From the NCBI RefSeq assembly GCF_023091745.1, contig NC_068910.1, positions 176,011,170-176,075,169 on the forward strand: DNA of 64,000 nt, written 5' to 3'. The notes beneath the pieces are model-generated. The model searched no databases, was not told the DNA's origin, and was given only the letters and a program-made list of their open reading frames with translations. A program made the translations under genes and the position numbers. This document shows positions 32,101 to 39,730 of the stretch, in pieces. Origin of the DNA: Budorcas taxicolor (taxonomy: Eukaryota; Chordata; Mammalia; Artiodactyla; Bovidae). How positions within the stretch are numbered: position 1 is the first letter of the stretch; each line of letters begins with the position of its first letter.

Positions 32101-34343
32101 TTGTGATTGACCATAGCCATTCTGTAACTGGGAATGCCACAGAGCCTCATTGCTGTTGCTCTGTTACTGTCTTGAGTTCTTCGCTGTGCCTTCCTCCAAA
32201 TTTCTTTTGGTGGATGATTACTGAAAAAAGGACATGGAAAAATGAAACGTTAATATGAAAGAATTAAGAATTGTTTTTTTAATTTACATTATTATAACAG
32301 CATTAAGGGTAGTTTTTCTTTTAAAGTTCTTTATTATACTACAAGTGAGAATAATCTGAAGAAAAATAATAATCTCACATTAAAGTGATTAGAATGGTAA
32401 CCATTTTAATTATTGAAAGCTTTCTGAATTAATAGAACACCTAATGAAATCCATTAATTTTTGCATGTCCAGGTCATATTCAGTTCTTTCAAAATAAGAA
32501 TTATCCAACCTTGATTGGTTGAAGCATCTGTATTTAACTAAGTTGATAATACAAAATTATATAAAAGATCCCAAAGGCCTTATTCAAATATTAACTTCTC
32601 TTTTAAATTGTAGAGTATGTATTATTTATCCTCAAACCCCACTATGGAATCATTTTATTCCCATATAAAGGTGGGACTCTGAGTGACCAAGTGGAAGAGC
32701 TGGTATTGAAGTCCAGCTCCTTGGGGCTCCAGAGCCCGAACTTAACCTTTTCTGTCTTTACCTTATACCAGACTATACTTTATGCATATTTCAGTATTTA
32801 CTTCTCCTGTTGAACTTTTCTGTAGTGTGAGGTTGAATTTTAATTATTCTCATTTTGGTTCAGCTCATTAAATTTAAACGATTGAGACAAATATGATATA
32901 CCCTTTAAAACTGTACTTATTAGCTGCTTATCATCATGTACCAAAAGTTATGCATTTAAAGAAACAAAAGTTCCTTTTATTCTTTTAGATAATCTTAGAA
33001 AATGTTTCCTACTTTAAACCTTTAGTTTTCACATTAAAAAATTTTAACTGTGAATTACTTGTCTAATGAAGCTATAAAATTACTAACACCTGTTAAAATT
33101 AATCTTGTTAAATTAAAATCCCGGAGGGACTGTGGAAACAGCTAAGCAGGATCTCTTTTACACTGTAAATTAGTAAAGGGAAAAAAAGTTCCCATTTATC
33201 TGGTTTCACAGGGCAGTGAGATATAACTAAAATTTCTTGAAGTTTGAAGATTCAAGGGCCAGGGCTATATTTATGTTCATTATTTTATGGGCCATCTTTT
33301 AAAAACATTCTTACATGCCAGGCCTTGCTAAACACTGAAATTCTGAACATAATTGAACAGTTCTGTGATGCTTCGGTCCATTTTGCATTTGTCTACTTTT
33401 TAGTTTTGTTAATTTCTTTTGCTGTGGCTTCCTGTCATTTCCCCTAACTGGTGTGTGCTCCATTCTCTATTCAAACATCAACCGAAAAATCAAAAATCTC
33501 TTTTCATACTTTATCGCTTCTACACACTTTCGAGTTAGGTGACCAGTGAGCCTGTGGAGAGCTATGTGTTATAAAAGAGTCAGTTGTCATTGAGCAAAGG
33601 TCTCATCTAGTAATGAAATTCTTGGATTTAACATTAGCTATTTTAAGCTCTTAAGGACCCCTTTGCATATATATGTATATGTATGTGTGTGTGTGTAAAA
33701 TATATACATATACATACATATATATGTATGTTTGATCCCAACCAGGGATCAAACCTATGCCCCCTGCAGTGGAAGCACGGATTCTTAACCTTTGTACCAC
33801 CATGCAAGTCCCATCATTTATATTTTTGGCTTTTCCCTGGGGGACTCAAATTGCAGATTGACTGATTTTGAAGTAAATAAGGTATTATGGGCATATTAGT
33901 AATTTGATTAAATAATTGATTTGTGTTATTTTTTATTCAAGGGTAGATTTTTTAGTGTGAGTCTGAATGAAGAAATCCTGAGAAGAGGTCTTGGCAAAAC
34001 TGTTCTTGTTAAGGGGTTAAGTCATGATTCTAAAATCTATTGGAGAATTCACAGAAATTTACTTAAAGCTGAATTAACAGCCTTAAGAAAAGGAGAAGGA
34101 ATATGGAAGGAAGACTCTGAAAAAGAAAGTTACTTGGAAAAACTGAAAGGCTCCTGGAGAGAAATATGGAAAAAAGACAGTTATTTAAAAAAAAATGGAT
34201 CAGATTCCAACTTGAAAAAAGAAAGTTATTATGACAGATTTAAAAGGTCTTATGAAACATGGAAAGAGAACATGAATAACTACTCCTTAGTACTGAAGTT
34301 CAGAGAACTTATGAGTCGCATACACTTTCGTAGAGAAGAATGA
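10689..34343 (+). CDS. C3orf33: C3orf33 orthologue, complete five-exon coding span
   Basis: Coding exons 10689-10802, 12661-12720, 15998-16145, 31282-31442 and 33942-34343 join to 294 codons plus stop, equal to the human length I recall. Every intron begins GT and ends AG; phases are 0, 0, 1, 0. The product has a polar N-terminus, one hydrophobic segment at about residues 41-54, a middle region (about 59-215) that family databases place with the SNase-like OB-fold group, and a basic, Trp/Tyr-rich tail with two similar units at about 222-240 and 254-272. Function is poorly known: membrane or mitochondrial association and an effect on ERK/AP-1 signalling have been reported for the human protein, and nothing in the sequence proves either. 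No frameshift or stop is present, so the gene looks functional. Intron 3 (15.1 kb) is swollen by transposons. Confidence 0.95.
10803..12660 (+). other. C3orf33 intron 1
   Basis: 1858 bp, GC-rich at its start and AT-rich afterwards. Three imperfect CTGCAGCTCA units lie at about 11778-11826, followed by a MIR-like end (AACAGTGCCTGCCACTTAGT) up to about 11880. No other feature is supported. Confidence 0.8.
12661..12720 (+). CDS. C3orf33: C3orf33 coding exon 2 (residues 39-58)
   Basis: A 60-bp microexon between a TTTCTAAAG acceptor and a GTAAGT donor. It encodes NISTVMAVAGVMLLLRSVRL, a single hydrophobic segment ended by basic residues, the likely membrane anchor. Phase 0 on both sides means skipping this exon would keep the frame and give an anchor-less protein. 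Confidence 0.95.
13400..14900 (-). mobile_element. Old L1 (L1M-like) remnants, antisense
   Basis: Several blocks resemble antisense L1 3' sequence: GATTACCACAGTAAGTTCAG near 13495, a segment with ACATAGTGATTTGATGTTTG near 13999, and a tract at 14180-14560. They are strongly diverged, with no coding potential. The subfamily is uncertain. Confidence 0.5.
13668..13803 (-). mobile_element. Bov-A monomer SINE with 31-bp flanking duplication
   Basis: A single Bov-A unit in reverse, with a (GCT)n-type tail at the left and CTTCTCCAATA at the right. Positions 13637-13667 and 13804-13834 are a direct repeat of 31 bp with one mismatch, much longer than usual for a LINE-mobilised SINE. Confidence 0.9.
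15180..15320 (-). mobile_element. Bov-A monomer SINE
   Basis: Reverse-oriented, from a GCTGCTGTTGCTGTTTAGTT start to CATTTCCTTCTCC. More diverged than the other copies. Open frames over it on both strands are SINE-derived. Confidence 0.8.
15521..15771 (+). mobile_element. Bov-A2 SINE with 11-bp TSD
   Basis: A two-unit Bov-A2 copy from GGCACCCGGCTCCAGTACTC to GACATCACTGAAGTGACTTA. The direct repeat ATATAGTAGTC at 15510-15520 and 15772-15782 marks its ends. It sits about 220 bp before coding exon 3. Confidence 0.9.
15998..16145 (+). CDS. C3orf33: C3orf33 coding exon 3 (residues 59-107 plus one base)
   Basis: The acceptor is AAATCAACAG and the donor GTAAGTAAGG. It encodes TSKFTRSSDIPVEFIRKN through EHIPITLPVISSWR and ends with one base of codon 108, so the following intron is phase 1. 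The segment is the start of the proposed OB-fold-like domain, and NVKLRGRLHRITENGLEIEH is its most conserved part. An open frame that begins at 15821 is only read-through of intron sequence. Confidence 0.95.
16771..17318 (+). mobile_element. 5'-truncated BovB inside L1, 10-bp TSD
   Basis: A sense BovB 3' end (CSHEIKRRLLLGRKV-type block to the end, tail GGACTGAACTGAA) interrupts the L1 sequence AATATTCCATTGTGTATATG. AATATTCCAT is duplicated at 16761-16770 and 17319-17328. Confidence 0.92.
18264..19578 (-). mobile_element. 5'-truncated BovB (1.3 kb) inside L1
   Basis: Antisense BovB from the CAGTTCAGTTCAGTCGCTCAG tail to the MEKCNAKECSNYRTIAL region. The minus strand carries RT motif A (FTDYAKAFDCVDH), GVRQGCILSPCLLNFYAEYI and NNLRYADDTTL, with a frame break right after the YADD block near 19020. 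L1 sequence GATAAGGTGTCCAT/AGGTGCATG is split. Only TCCAT (18259-18263, 19579-19583) is shared at the edges. Confidence 0.9.
21622..22088 (-). mobile_element. 5'-truncated BovB inside L1 ORF2
   Basis: Antisense BovB 3' end from the GTTCAGTTCAGTTCAGTTGC tail to TTGACTAAATGGACCTTTGT. It follows an L1 T-run, and L1 resumes at GATCAGAAAAGATGCTTGAG. Some L1 sequence appears lost at the site. The minus-strand frame is fused by chance to L1 endonuclease codons. Confidence 0.88.
23157..23587. other. Unassigned intron 3 sequence
   Basis: GC content is moderate, and overlapping open frames on both strands show no family signature or splice context. No gene is called. Confidence 0.5.
23588..23712 (-). 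mobile_element. CHR-type SINE, short, 14-bp TSD
   Basis: Reverse SINE ending in CCACTGGACCACCAGGGAAG. The exact repeat CTGTGGATTCTTTT at 23574-23587 and 23713-23726 brackets it. Confidence 0.92.
23741..23945 (+). mobile_element. L2 LINE 3' fragment
   Basis: Order of phrases matches the L2 3' end: ACGTCAGCTCCTTTGTGAAG, a CTCCTTAACTCC block, then CCCCTAGTGGGCAGGGAACT. Ancient and non-coding. Confidence 0.65.
23946..24465. other. Unassigned intron 3 sequence
   Basis: AT-rich, with a T-run near 24120-24132. No feature supported. Confidence 0.5.
24470..26638 (-). mobile_element. BovB LINE, 2.2 kb, 5'-truncated
   Basis: Antisense BovB from the CAGTTCAGTTCAGTCGCTCAG tail to the region coding GADCGSDHELL, just after the endonuclease. 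The endonuclease domain is lost by 5' truncation. The RT frame is unusually well preserved and is listed separately. Confidence 0.93.
24684..26501 (-). pseudogene. BovB reverse transcriptase frame, 605 codons
   Basis: An open frame from an internal Met covers the linker and whole RT core: GDGIPIELFQIL (about 195-206), GFRKGRGTRDQ (285-295), motif A FIDYAKAFD (317-325), KGVRQGCILSPCLFN (374-388) and YADD (419-422), then the C-terminal block to FGHLM. It ends at a TGA (24684-24686) where sibling copies in this window read CGA, a CpG-type transition. The frame resumes behind it (24477-24680). It lacks endonuclease and promoter, so it should be inactive, but RT residues look intact. Confidence 0.85.
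26639..26958. other. Unassigned intron 3 sequence
   Basis: AT-rich, no supported feature. Confidence 0.5.
26970..27144 (-). mobile_element. CHR-type SINE with 11-bp TSD
   Basis: Reverse SINE from a T-rich tail (ATTTATTTATTTGCC) to GGAGAAGTCCCC. AAATTGTTCAT is repeated at 26959-26969 and 27145-27155. Confidence 0.9.
27156..27907. other. Unassigned intron 3 sequence
   Basis: No gene or clearly recognised repeat. Confidence 0.5.
27908..28043 (-). mobile_element. CHR-type SINE, short, diverged
   Basis: Reverse SINE: ATATTTATTTATTCAGTC at the tail side and CCACTAAACCGCCAGGGAA at the head side. Confidence 0.75.
28044..28620. other. Unassigned intron 3 sequence
   Basis: Open frames at 28132-28413 lack any signature and splice context. 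Nothing is called. Confidence 0.5.
28636..29160 (-). pseudogene. UBE2V1P: UBE2V1 processed pseudogene, antisense in C3orf33 intron 3
   Basis: The minus strand carries the C-terminal half of an E2 variant: FTTKINMNGVNSSNGVVD, then SIKVVLQELRRLMMSKEN and KLPQPPEGQCYSN. GVNSSNGVVD and the QCYSN end fit UBE2V1 rather than UBE2V2. UBE2V1 is the catalytically inactive partner of UBE2N for K63 ubiquitin chains. The parental start (ATG at 29138-29140, MAATTGS) is still visible but runs into the ENRIYSL region, so about 50 codons are missing, and CGA has become TGA just after. Frameshifts follow. No introns, a T-run (the antisense poly(A) tail) at the left, and ACCATATCATATTTT at 28621-28635 and 29161-29175 prove L1-type retroposition. 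Not a functional gene. Confidence 0.93.
29176..29885. other. Unassigned intron 3 sequence
   Basis: AT-rich, with A- and T-runs near 29740-29770. No supported gene or repeat. Confidence 0.5.
29886..29948 (-). mobile_element. Bov-A SINE fragment
   Basis: TTGTTGTTCAGTCATGTCTG and following bases match a partial reverse Bov-A unit. It is directly abutted by the BovB copy to its right. Confidence 0.65.
29949..30412 (-). mobile_element. 5'-truncated BovB, diverged
   Basis: Antisense BovB 3' end with a CAGTTCAGTTCAGTTCAG tail. More substitutions than the other copies (for example GTGCTTCTATCTAACCATC), so probably an older insertion. Confidence 0.88.
30548..30947 (+). mobile_element. 5'-truncated BovB
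   Basis: Sense BovB 3' end coding ELWCWRRRLRVPWTAGRSNQ and YFGHHMRRVDSLEKT, ending in GACTGAACTGAACTGA. It lies 130 bp from an oppositely oriented copy of the same region. Confidence 0.9.
31282..31442 (+). CDS. C3orf33: C3orf33 coding exon 4 (rest of residue 108, residues 109-161)
   Basis: Acceptor CCTTTTTAG, donor GTAAGT. Two bases complete codon 108 (Lys), then EPCGVLLIKLAGVELTETGK, WLQKELKPSQVLWFQLLGK and ENSALFCYLLVNK follow. This is the conserved centre of the protein, with alternating hydrophobic beta-strand-like stretches. The next intron is phase 0. Confidence 0.95.
33667..33733. repeat. TA/TG microsatellite with inverted halves
   Basis: ATATATGTATATGTATG followed by (TG)n and then ACATATACATACATATATAT. 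The two halves are complementary and could form a hairpin. Probably polymorphic. Confidence 0.85.
33734..33812 (-). mobile_element. CHR-type SINE fragment
   Basis: CCAACCAGGGATCAAACCTA and a decayed head complement (ACCACCATGCAAGTCCC). Its tail side merges with the microsatellite, which probably grew from it. Confidence 0.75.
33942..34343 (+). CDS. C3orf33: C3orf33 terminal coding exon 5 (residues 162-294)
   Basis: Acceptor TTTTATTCAAG, stop TGA at 34341-34343. Encodes GRFFSVSLNEEILRRGLGK, the basic HRNLLKAELTALRKGEG segment and a Trp/Tyr/Lys-rich tail. Two tail units align, KESYLEKLKGSWREIWKKD (about residues 222-240) and KESYYDRFKRSYETWKENM (254-272), suggesting an internal duplication of amphipathic helix-forming sequence. 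The frame is open from 33921 upstream, but the AG and homology fix the exon start at 33942. Confidence 0.95.
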   Translation, partial: GRFFSVSLNEEILRRGLGKTVLVKGLSHDSKIYWRIHRNLLKAELTALRKGEGIWKEDSEKESYLEKLKGSWREIWKKDSYLKKNGSDSNLKKESYYDRFKRSYETWKENMNNYSLVLKFRELMSRIHFRREE

Positions 34344-34382
34344 AATATTCCAAGAGGTCTGGAGGTGACCTACTCCAAAAAG

Positions 34383-34388
34383 AATAAA
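34383..34388 (+). promoter_or_regulatory. Poly(A) signal AATAAA (proximal)
   Basis: Canonical hexamer 40 bp after the C3orf33 stop. Use would give a very short 3' UTR. Confidence 0.5.
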
Positions 34389-34519
34389 ACGTGTAATTAT
34401 AATGGATATTTTTCATTGAGTTGAAATGGGAAGTTTCCCCAGAAGATCAAAGTTGCATTCTAATGGTATTTAACTATTTAAGAGATGATTCTTTGTACAT
34501 GTAATATCAGAGTAATGTA

Positions 34520-34525
34520 AATAAA
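34520..34525 (+). promoter_or_regulatory. Poly(A) signal AATAAA (main candidate)
   Basis: Canonical hexamer followed by a T/G-rich stretch (TTGTGATT, then TATGGTTTTAAG). A further AATAAA at 34985-34990 lies beyond a SINE and could serve a longer form. Confidence 0.6.
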
Positions 34526-34586
34526 TTGTGATTAATATAGTATGGTTTTAAGAAGAATGAAATACTCCATAAAAGTTACAGTTTGG

Positions 34587-34826
34587 GCTTCCCTGCTGGC
34601 TCAGTGGTAAAGAATCCACCTATCAACGCAGAAGACAACTAAGCCTGTTCAGCACAACTACTGAGCCTGTACTCTAAAGCCCAGGAGCTGCAACTGCTGA
34701 ATCCCTGCGCCCGAGAGCCTGTGCTCCACAACAGGAGAAGCTACCACAACGAAAATCCCACGAACTACACATAGAGAAAAGCCTGAGCAGCGATGATGAC
34801 CCAACGGAGTCCAAAAAAATTTTTTA
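34587..34826 (+). mobile_element. CHR-type tRNA-Glu SINE
   Basis: Starts GGGCTTCCCTGCTGGCTCAG, has the CAACTACTGAGCCTG-type body and ends in an A-run after GACCCAACGGAGTCC. It lies just beyond the probable poly(A) site of C3orf33. Confidence 0.85.
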
Positions 34827-35071
34827 TCAGGTTGAAGAAGGTATACATATAATGATAGTATATGAAGAGAAAGTGTAACTATTGGCCGTTGTATCATTTT
34901 AGTCATTTGGGGCAGCCATGTTTAGCTTTTGTTGAAAGACAGTATTTGTTTATTTTGCCAGTTTTATCAACTTTGATTACTTATAATAAAGGAACTGTTT
35001 AGGCAGCATGTCTGAGGCTGCTCTTTCTTCTCCACTGCTCTCTAATTGCTTGTGAATTTGGGGCAGAGCCA

Positions 35072-35720
35072 CAAGAGAAGTTCACTTAGACCATTTCTAG
35101 TAATAAAGAGTGGCTTATTTCCACCTGTTGTTAGATGAGGGGCCCAATCCTGAGAACAAAAGCACAAATGTGCTGAGGATGGCGGCACAGAGATGGGAAA
35201 GAACAAGGATGCCTTCTGACATTGTCGAGACCCCGAGGACTTGAATTCTCTTGCCTCCCAATTTCTCATTGTGCAAGGTAATACTGCTGGCGACGGAATG
35301 AAACACCAACACTGCAGAGTGGTTTGAATCTTTGTATTTTAACTCCTTGCTTTTTACAGCTGCTTCATTTTATATCCTTTGCACAACAATCTACAGGGCA
35401 AGTTGCCAAGCACTATGATTTAGTGATTATACAGCGTGCAGGCACAGGGCAAGATAACCTTTACCTTAACTTAGTTACTGCAGCTAAGACTTTGTTTTGG
35501 GGAACTTCCTTATCAACTTAGAATCCGTTTTGTCCCTGAGTCTGTTCCTTTTGAGGAATCAGAGAAACATCCTTGTGTGCAAGAAATGTTCTCTTCCCAC
35601 GGGAACAAACAGAGGATTCTTAGCTGAACATCTCGTTTGCAAGAATGTTCAGCCCTGGTTGAGAGTCTCGTTTGCAAGCACTTCTCAACCTTCCTTATAC
35701 CTTGTTCCCTACATAATACA
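35072..35720. mobile_element. Possible endogenous retroviral LTR, unidentified
   Basis: Repeated phrases (CTCGTTTGCAAGAATGTTCA and CTCGTTTGCAAGCACTTCTC), an overall lack of ORFs and LTR-like composition suggest a solo LTR. Ends and family could not be fixed, and no viral gene is present. Confidence 0.35.
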
Positions 35721-36023
35721 TTTCTTTATTTTTTAGAGTCAGTTTGAGTGGCTTTGAGGATGTGACATACAAAAATATGTACTTGCTGCTAAAATCATCC
35801 TGACATTATAAGCTTCTTTCAAAACACCAGCAATGATCCCCTCACAGGGTCTCCAGAAGTTTTTCCTAATGAGTTACAAAGGAACTGACCAAAGTCAGAG
35901 GAGTCATCTGGTCCTCTTCATGCTGACTCCTATCAGAATCAGTGATTTAGAATGGGAAGTTTACTGCTGCAACCTGATTAAAGCAGGAAACTGCTGCTTC
36001 CGGGATAAAACATAGCAAAGTAG

Positions 36024-36315
36024 CATTTTTCTGGTGGTCCAGTGGTTAAGAATCTGCCTGCCAACGTGGGGAACGTGGGTTCCATCTCTGGTCTGGGAAG
36101 ATTTCACATGCTGAGGGGCAGCTAAGCCCCTGTGCCACAACTACTGAACTCGTGCTCTACAGCCCTGGAGCCACGACTACTGACCCTGCACCCGAAACAA
36201 GAGAAGAGCCCTCACTCACCACAACCAGAGCAGGCCCTCCACAGCAGTGAAGACCCAGCACAGACAAATGAATCAATAAATACAGGTTTTAAAAATAAAT
36301 GTGACCTAAAAATAC
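36024..36315 (+). mobile_element. CHR-type SINE with 10-bp TSD
   Basis: Head ATTTTTCTGGTGGTCCAGTG, CHR body with GCCACAACTACTGAACTCG, tail AATCAATAAATACAGG. AGCAAAGTAG is repeated at 36014-36023 and 36316-36325. Confidence 0.92.
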
Positions 36316-36325
36316 AGCAAAGTAG

Positions 36326-36773
36326 ATTTCCTAACATTTTCTAATTAAACAACATTAATTTTTAGTGAGGTCTCAAATCTTCCAAAGTTCTTTTTGTGTG
36401 TGTGACTTTATTTCATCATCTTTGGGGTAGATTAGAAAGTTATGTGGTAGATTTTGTTTCCTGGATCTAACGCCTCAATAGCTTTCTATTTTGTTTTAAG
36501 GGGATGTGTTATTTAGTTTACAGAGATGTTAAGATTTTTATTTACAGAGATATTAAACTAGTTTTGTGGCAAGCTCCTGAGCCTTTTTTCCCCCTCAGTT
36601 TGCCTCCAAGTGATGTCAGATCTCATCACAGTTATCACTGGAATTAGTTCTGATGACCTCTGCCAGCTCAGCCAGTGAACTGTTATCTTTCCACTTGAAC
36701 TGTTTGAAGGCGGGGCTGGTGAAGCCCCTCCTGGGGACTGTGTAACCTGGTCTAATCTTTTCCTTAAAGAGGT
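36326..36773. other. Unassigned intergenic sequence
   Basis: No supported feature. Confidence 0.5.
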
Positions 36774-37717
36774 AGTTCAGTTCATTCAGTCCCTCATCGG
36801 ACTCTTTGTGACCCCATGAACACAGCACACCAGGTCTCCCTGTCCATCACCAACTCCCAGATTCACTCAGATTCACGTCCATCAAGTCAGTGGTGCCATC
36901 CAGCTGTCTCATCCTCTGTAGTCCCCTTCTCCTCCTGCCCCCAATTCCTCCCAGCAGCAGTCTTTTCCAATGAGTCAACTCTTCACGTGAGGTGGCCAAA
37001 GTACTGGAGTTTCAGCTTTAGCATCAGTCCTTCCAAAGAAATCCCAGGGCTGATCTCCATCAGAATGGACTGGTTGGATCTCTTTGCAGTCCAGGGGACT
37101 CTCAAGAGTCTTCTCCAACACCACAGTTCAAAAGCATCAATTCTTCAGTGCTCAGCCTTCTTCACAATTCAACTCTCACATCCATACATGACCACAGGAA
37201 AAACCATAGCCTTGCTAGACAGATCTTAGTCGGCAAAGCAATGCCTCTGCTTTTGAATATGCTATCTAGGTTGGTCATAACTTTTCTTCCAAGGAGTAAG
37301 CATCTTTTAATTTCATGGCTGCAGTCACCATCTGCAGTGATTTTGGAGCCCAAAAAAATAAAGTCTGACACTGTTTCCACTGTTTCCCCATCTGTTTGCC
37401 ATGAAGTGATGGGACTGGATGCCATGATCTTCGTTTTCTGAATGTTGAGCTTTAAGCCTACTTTTTCACTCTCCTCTTTCACCTTCATCAAGAGGCTTTT
37501 GAGTTCCTCTTCACTTTCTGCCATAAGGGTGGTGTCATCTGCATATCTGAGGTTATTGATATTTCTCCTGGCAATCTTGATTCCAGCTTGTGCTTCTTCC
37601 AGCCCAGTGTTTCTCATGATGTACTCTGCATATAAGTTAAATAAGCAGAGTGCCAATATACAGCCTTGACGTACTCCTTTTCCTATTTGGAACCAGTCTG
37701 TTGTTCCATGTCCAGTT

Positions 37718-38866
37718 CTAACTGTTGCTTCCTGACCTGCATACAGATTTCTCGAGGCAGGTGAGGTGATCTGGTATTCCCATCTCTCTCAGAATTTTCC
37801 ACAGTTTATTGTGATCCACACAGTCAAAGGCTTTGGCATAGTCAATAAAGCAGAAATAGATGTTTTTCTGGAACTCTTTTGCTTTTTCTATGATCCAGTG
37901 GATGTTGGCAATTTGATCTCTGGTTTCTCTGCCTTTTCTAAAACCAGCTTGAACATCAGGAAGTTCCCAGTTAACGTATTGCTGGAGCCTGGCTTGGAGA
38001 ATTTTGAGCATTACTTTAGTAGCATGTGAGATGAGTGCAATTGTGCGGTAGTTTGAGCATTCTTTGGCATTGTCTTTCTTTGGGATTGGAATGCAAACTG
38101 ACCTTTTCCAGTCCTGTGGCCACTGCTGAGTTTTCCAAATTTGCTGGCATATTGAGTGCAGCACTTTCACAGCATCATCTTTCAGGATTTGAAATAGCTC
38201 AACTGGAATTCCATCACCTCCACTAGCTTTGTTCATAGTGATGCTTTCTAAGACCCGCTTGACCTCACATTCCAGGATGTCTGGCTCTAGATGAGTGATC
38301 ACACCATCGTGATTATCTGGGTCGTGAAGATCTTTTTTGTACAGTTCTTCTGTGTATTCTTGCCATCTCTTCTTAATATCTTCTGCTTCTGTTAGGTCCA
38401 TACCGTATCTGTCCTTTATCGAGCCCATTTTTGCATGAAATGTTCCCTTGGTATCTCTAATTTTCTTGAAGAAATCTCTAGTCTTTCCCATTCTGTTGTT
38501 TGCCTCTATTTCTTTGCATTGATCGCTGAAGAAGGCTTTCTTCTCTCTCCTTGCTATTCTTTGGAACTCTGCATTCAGATACTTATACCTTTCTTTTTCT
38601 CCTTTGCTTTTTGCTTGTCTTCTTTTCACAGCTATTTGTAAGGCCTCCCCAGACAGCCATTTTGCTTTTTCACATTTCTTTTCCATGGGGATGGTCTTGA
38701 TCCCTGTCTCCTGTACAATGTCACGAACCTCATTCCATAGTTCATCAGGCCCTCTATCTATCAGATCTAGTCCCTTAAATCTATTTCTCACTTCCACTGT
38801 ATAATCATAAGGGATTTGATTTCGGTCATACCTGAATGGTCTAGTGGTTTTCCCTACTTTCTTCAA
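37718..38866 (-). pseudogene. BovB ORF2, linker and RT N-terminal half (382 codons)
   Basis: Continues in the same frame as the endonuclease part upstream. Contains VEVRNRFKGLDLIDRGPDEL, GGDGIPVELFQILKDD, GFRKGRETRDQ (an R-to-E difference from the GRGTRDQ of other copies) and motif A FIDYAKAFDCVDH near its end. A 2-bp deletion then shifts frame. The YADD part follows in another frame at 37162-37656. Confidence 0.85.
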
Positions 38867-38986
38867 TTTAAGTCTGAATTTGGTAATAAGGAGTTCATGA
38901 TCTGAGCCACAGTCAGCTCCTGGTCTTGTTTTTGTTGACTGTATAGAGCTCCATCTTTGGCTGCAAAGAATATAATCAGTCTGATT

Positions 38987-39730
38987 TCAGTGTTGACCAT
39001 CTGGTGATGTCCATGTGTAAAGTCTTCTCTTGTGTTGTTGGAAGAGGGTGTTTGCTATGACTAGTGCATTTTCTTGGCAAAACTCTATTAGTCTTTGCCC
39101 TGCTTCATTCTGCATTCCAAGGCCAAATTTGCCTGTTACTCCAGGTGTTTCTTGACTTCCTACTTTTGCATTCCAGTCCCCTATAATGAAAAGGACATCT
39201 TTTTTAGGTGTTAGTTCTAAAAGGTCTTGTAGGTCTTCATAGAACCGTTCAACTTCAGCTTCTTCAGTGTTACTGGTTGGGGCATAGACTTGGATTACTC
39301 TGATATTGAATGGTTTGCCTTGGAGATGAACAGAGATCATTCTGCCAGTTTTGAGACTGCATCCATGTACTGCATTTCGGACTCTTTTGTTGACCATGAT
39401 GGCTACTCCATTTCTTCTGAGGGATTCCTGCCCACAGTAGTAGGTATAATGGTCATCTGATTTAAATTCACCCATTCCAGTCCATTTTAGTTCTCTGATT
39501 CCTAGAATGTCGAAGTTCACTCTTACCATCTCTTGTTTGACCACTTCCAATTTGCCTTGATTCATGGACCTGACATTTCGGGTTCCTATGTAATATCGCT
39601 CTTTACAGCATTGGACCCTGCTTCTATCATGAGTCACATCCACAGCTGGGTATTGTTTTTTGCATTGGCTGCATCCCATCATTCTTTCTGGAGTTATTTC
39701 TCCATTGATCTCCATTAATATATTGGGCAC
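38987..39730 (-). pseudogene. BovB ORF2, APE-type endonuclease domain (247 codons)
   Basis: Shows the endonuclease motif series: GTRNVRSM (usual form GTWNVRSM), LGIRELKWTG with the catalytic Glu, VQVYAPTSN, IIGDWNAKVG with the Asp/Asn pair, and YTWTSPDG. It ends at a TGA where the family frame continues with Arg-Asn-Gln, again fitting CGA-to-TGA decay. The only endonuclease domain in the window from BovB. Confidence 0.88.

Larger units (their letters stand above)
31443..33941 (+). other. C3orf33 intron 4
   Basis: 2499 bp, AT-rich. A 63-bp reverse Bov-type SINE scrap is at 31498-31560 (AGTCATTCAGTCGTGTCTAT). A microsatellite and SINE fragment lie at 33667-33812. Between 31561 and 33660 I see no supported feature. 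Confidence 0.75.
34344..34545 (+). other. C3orf33 3' UTR, proximal part
   Basis: AT-rich untranslated sequence after the stop. It contains two AATAAA signals, and a short 3' UTR of 60-200 bp is likely. Confidence 0.7.

Noticed and set aside
33921..33941. Start of the last C3orf33 frame at an upstream ATG
   Set aside because: These bases are intron; the AG at 33940-33941 and the phase of exon 4 set the exon start at 33942.
35072..35720. Coding exons in the multi-frame region downstream of C3orf33
   Set aside because: Short frames on both strands lack splice support; composition and repeated phrases fit an LTR better.
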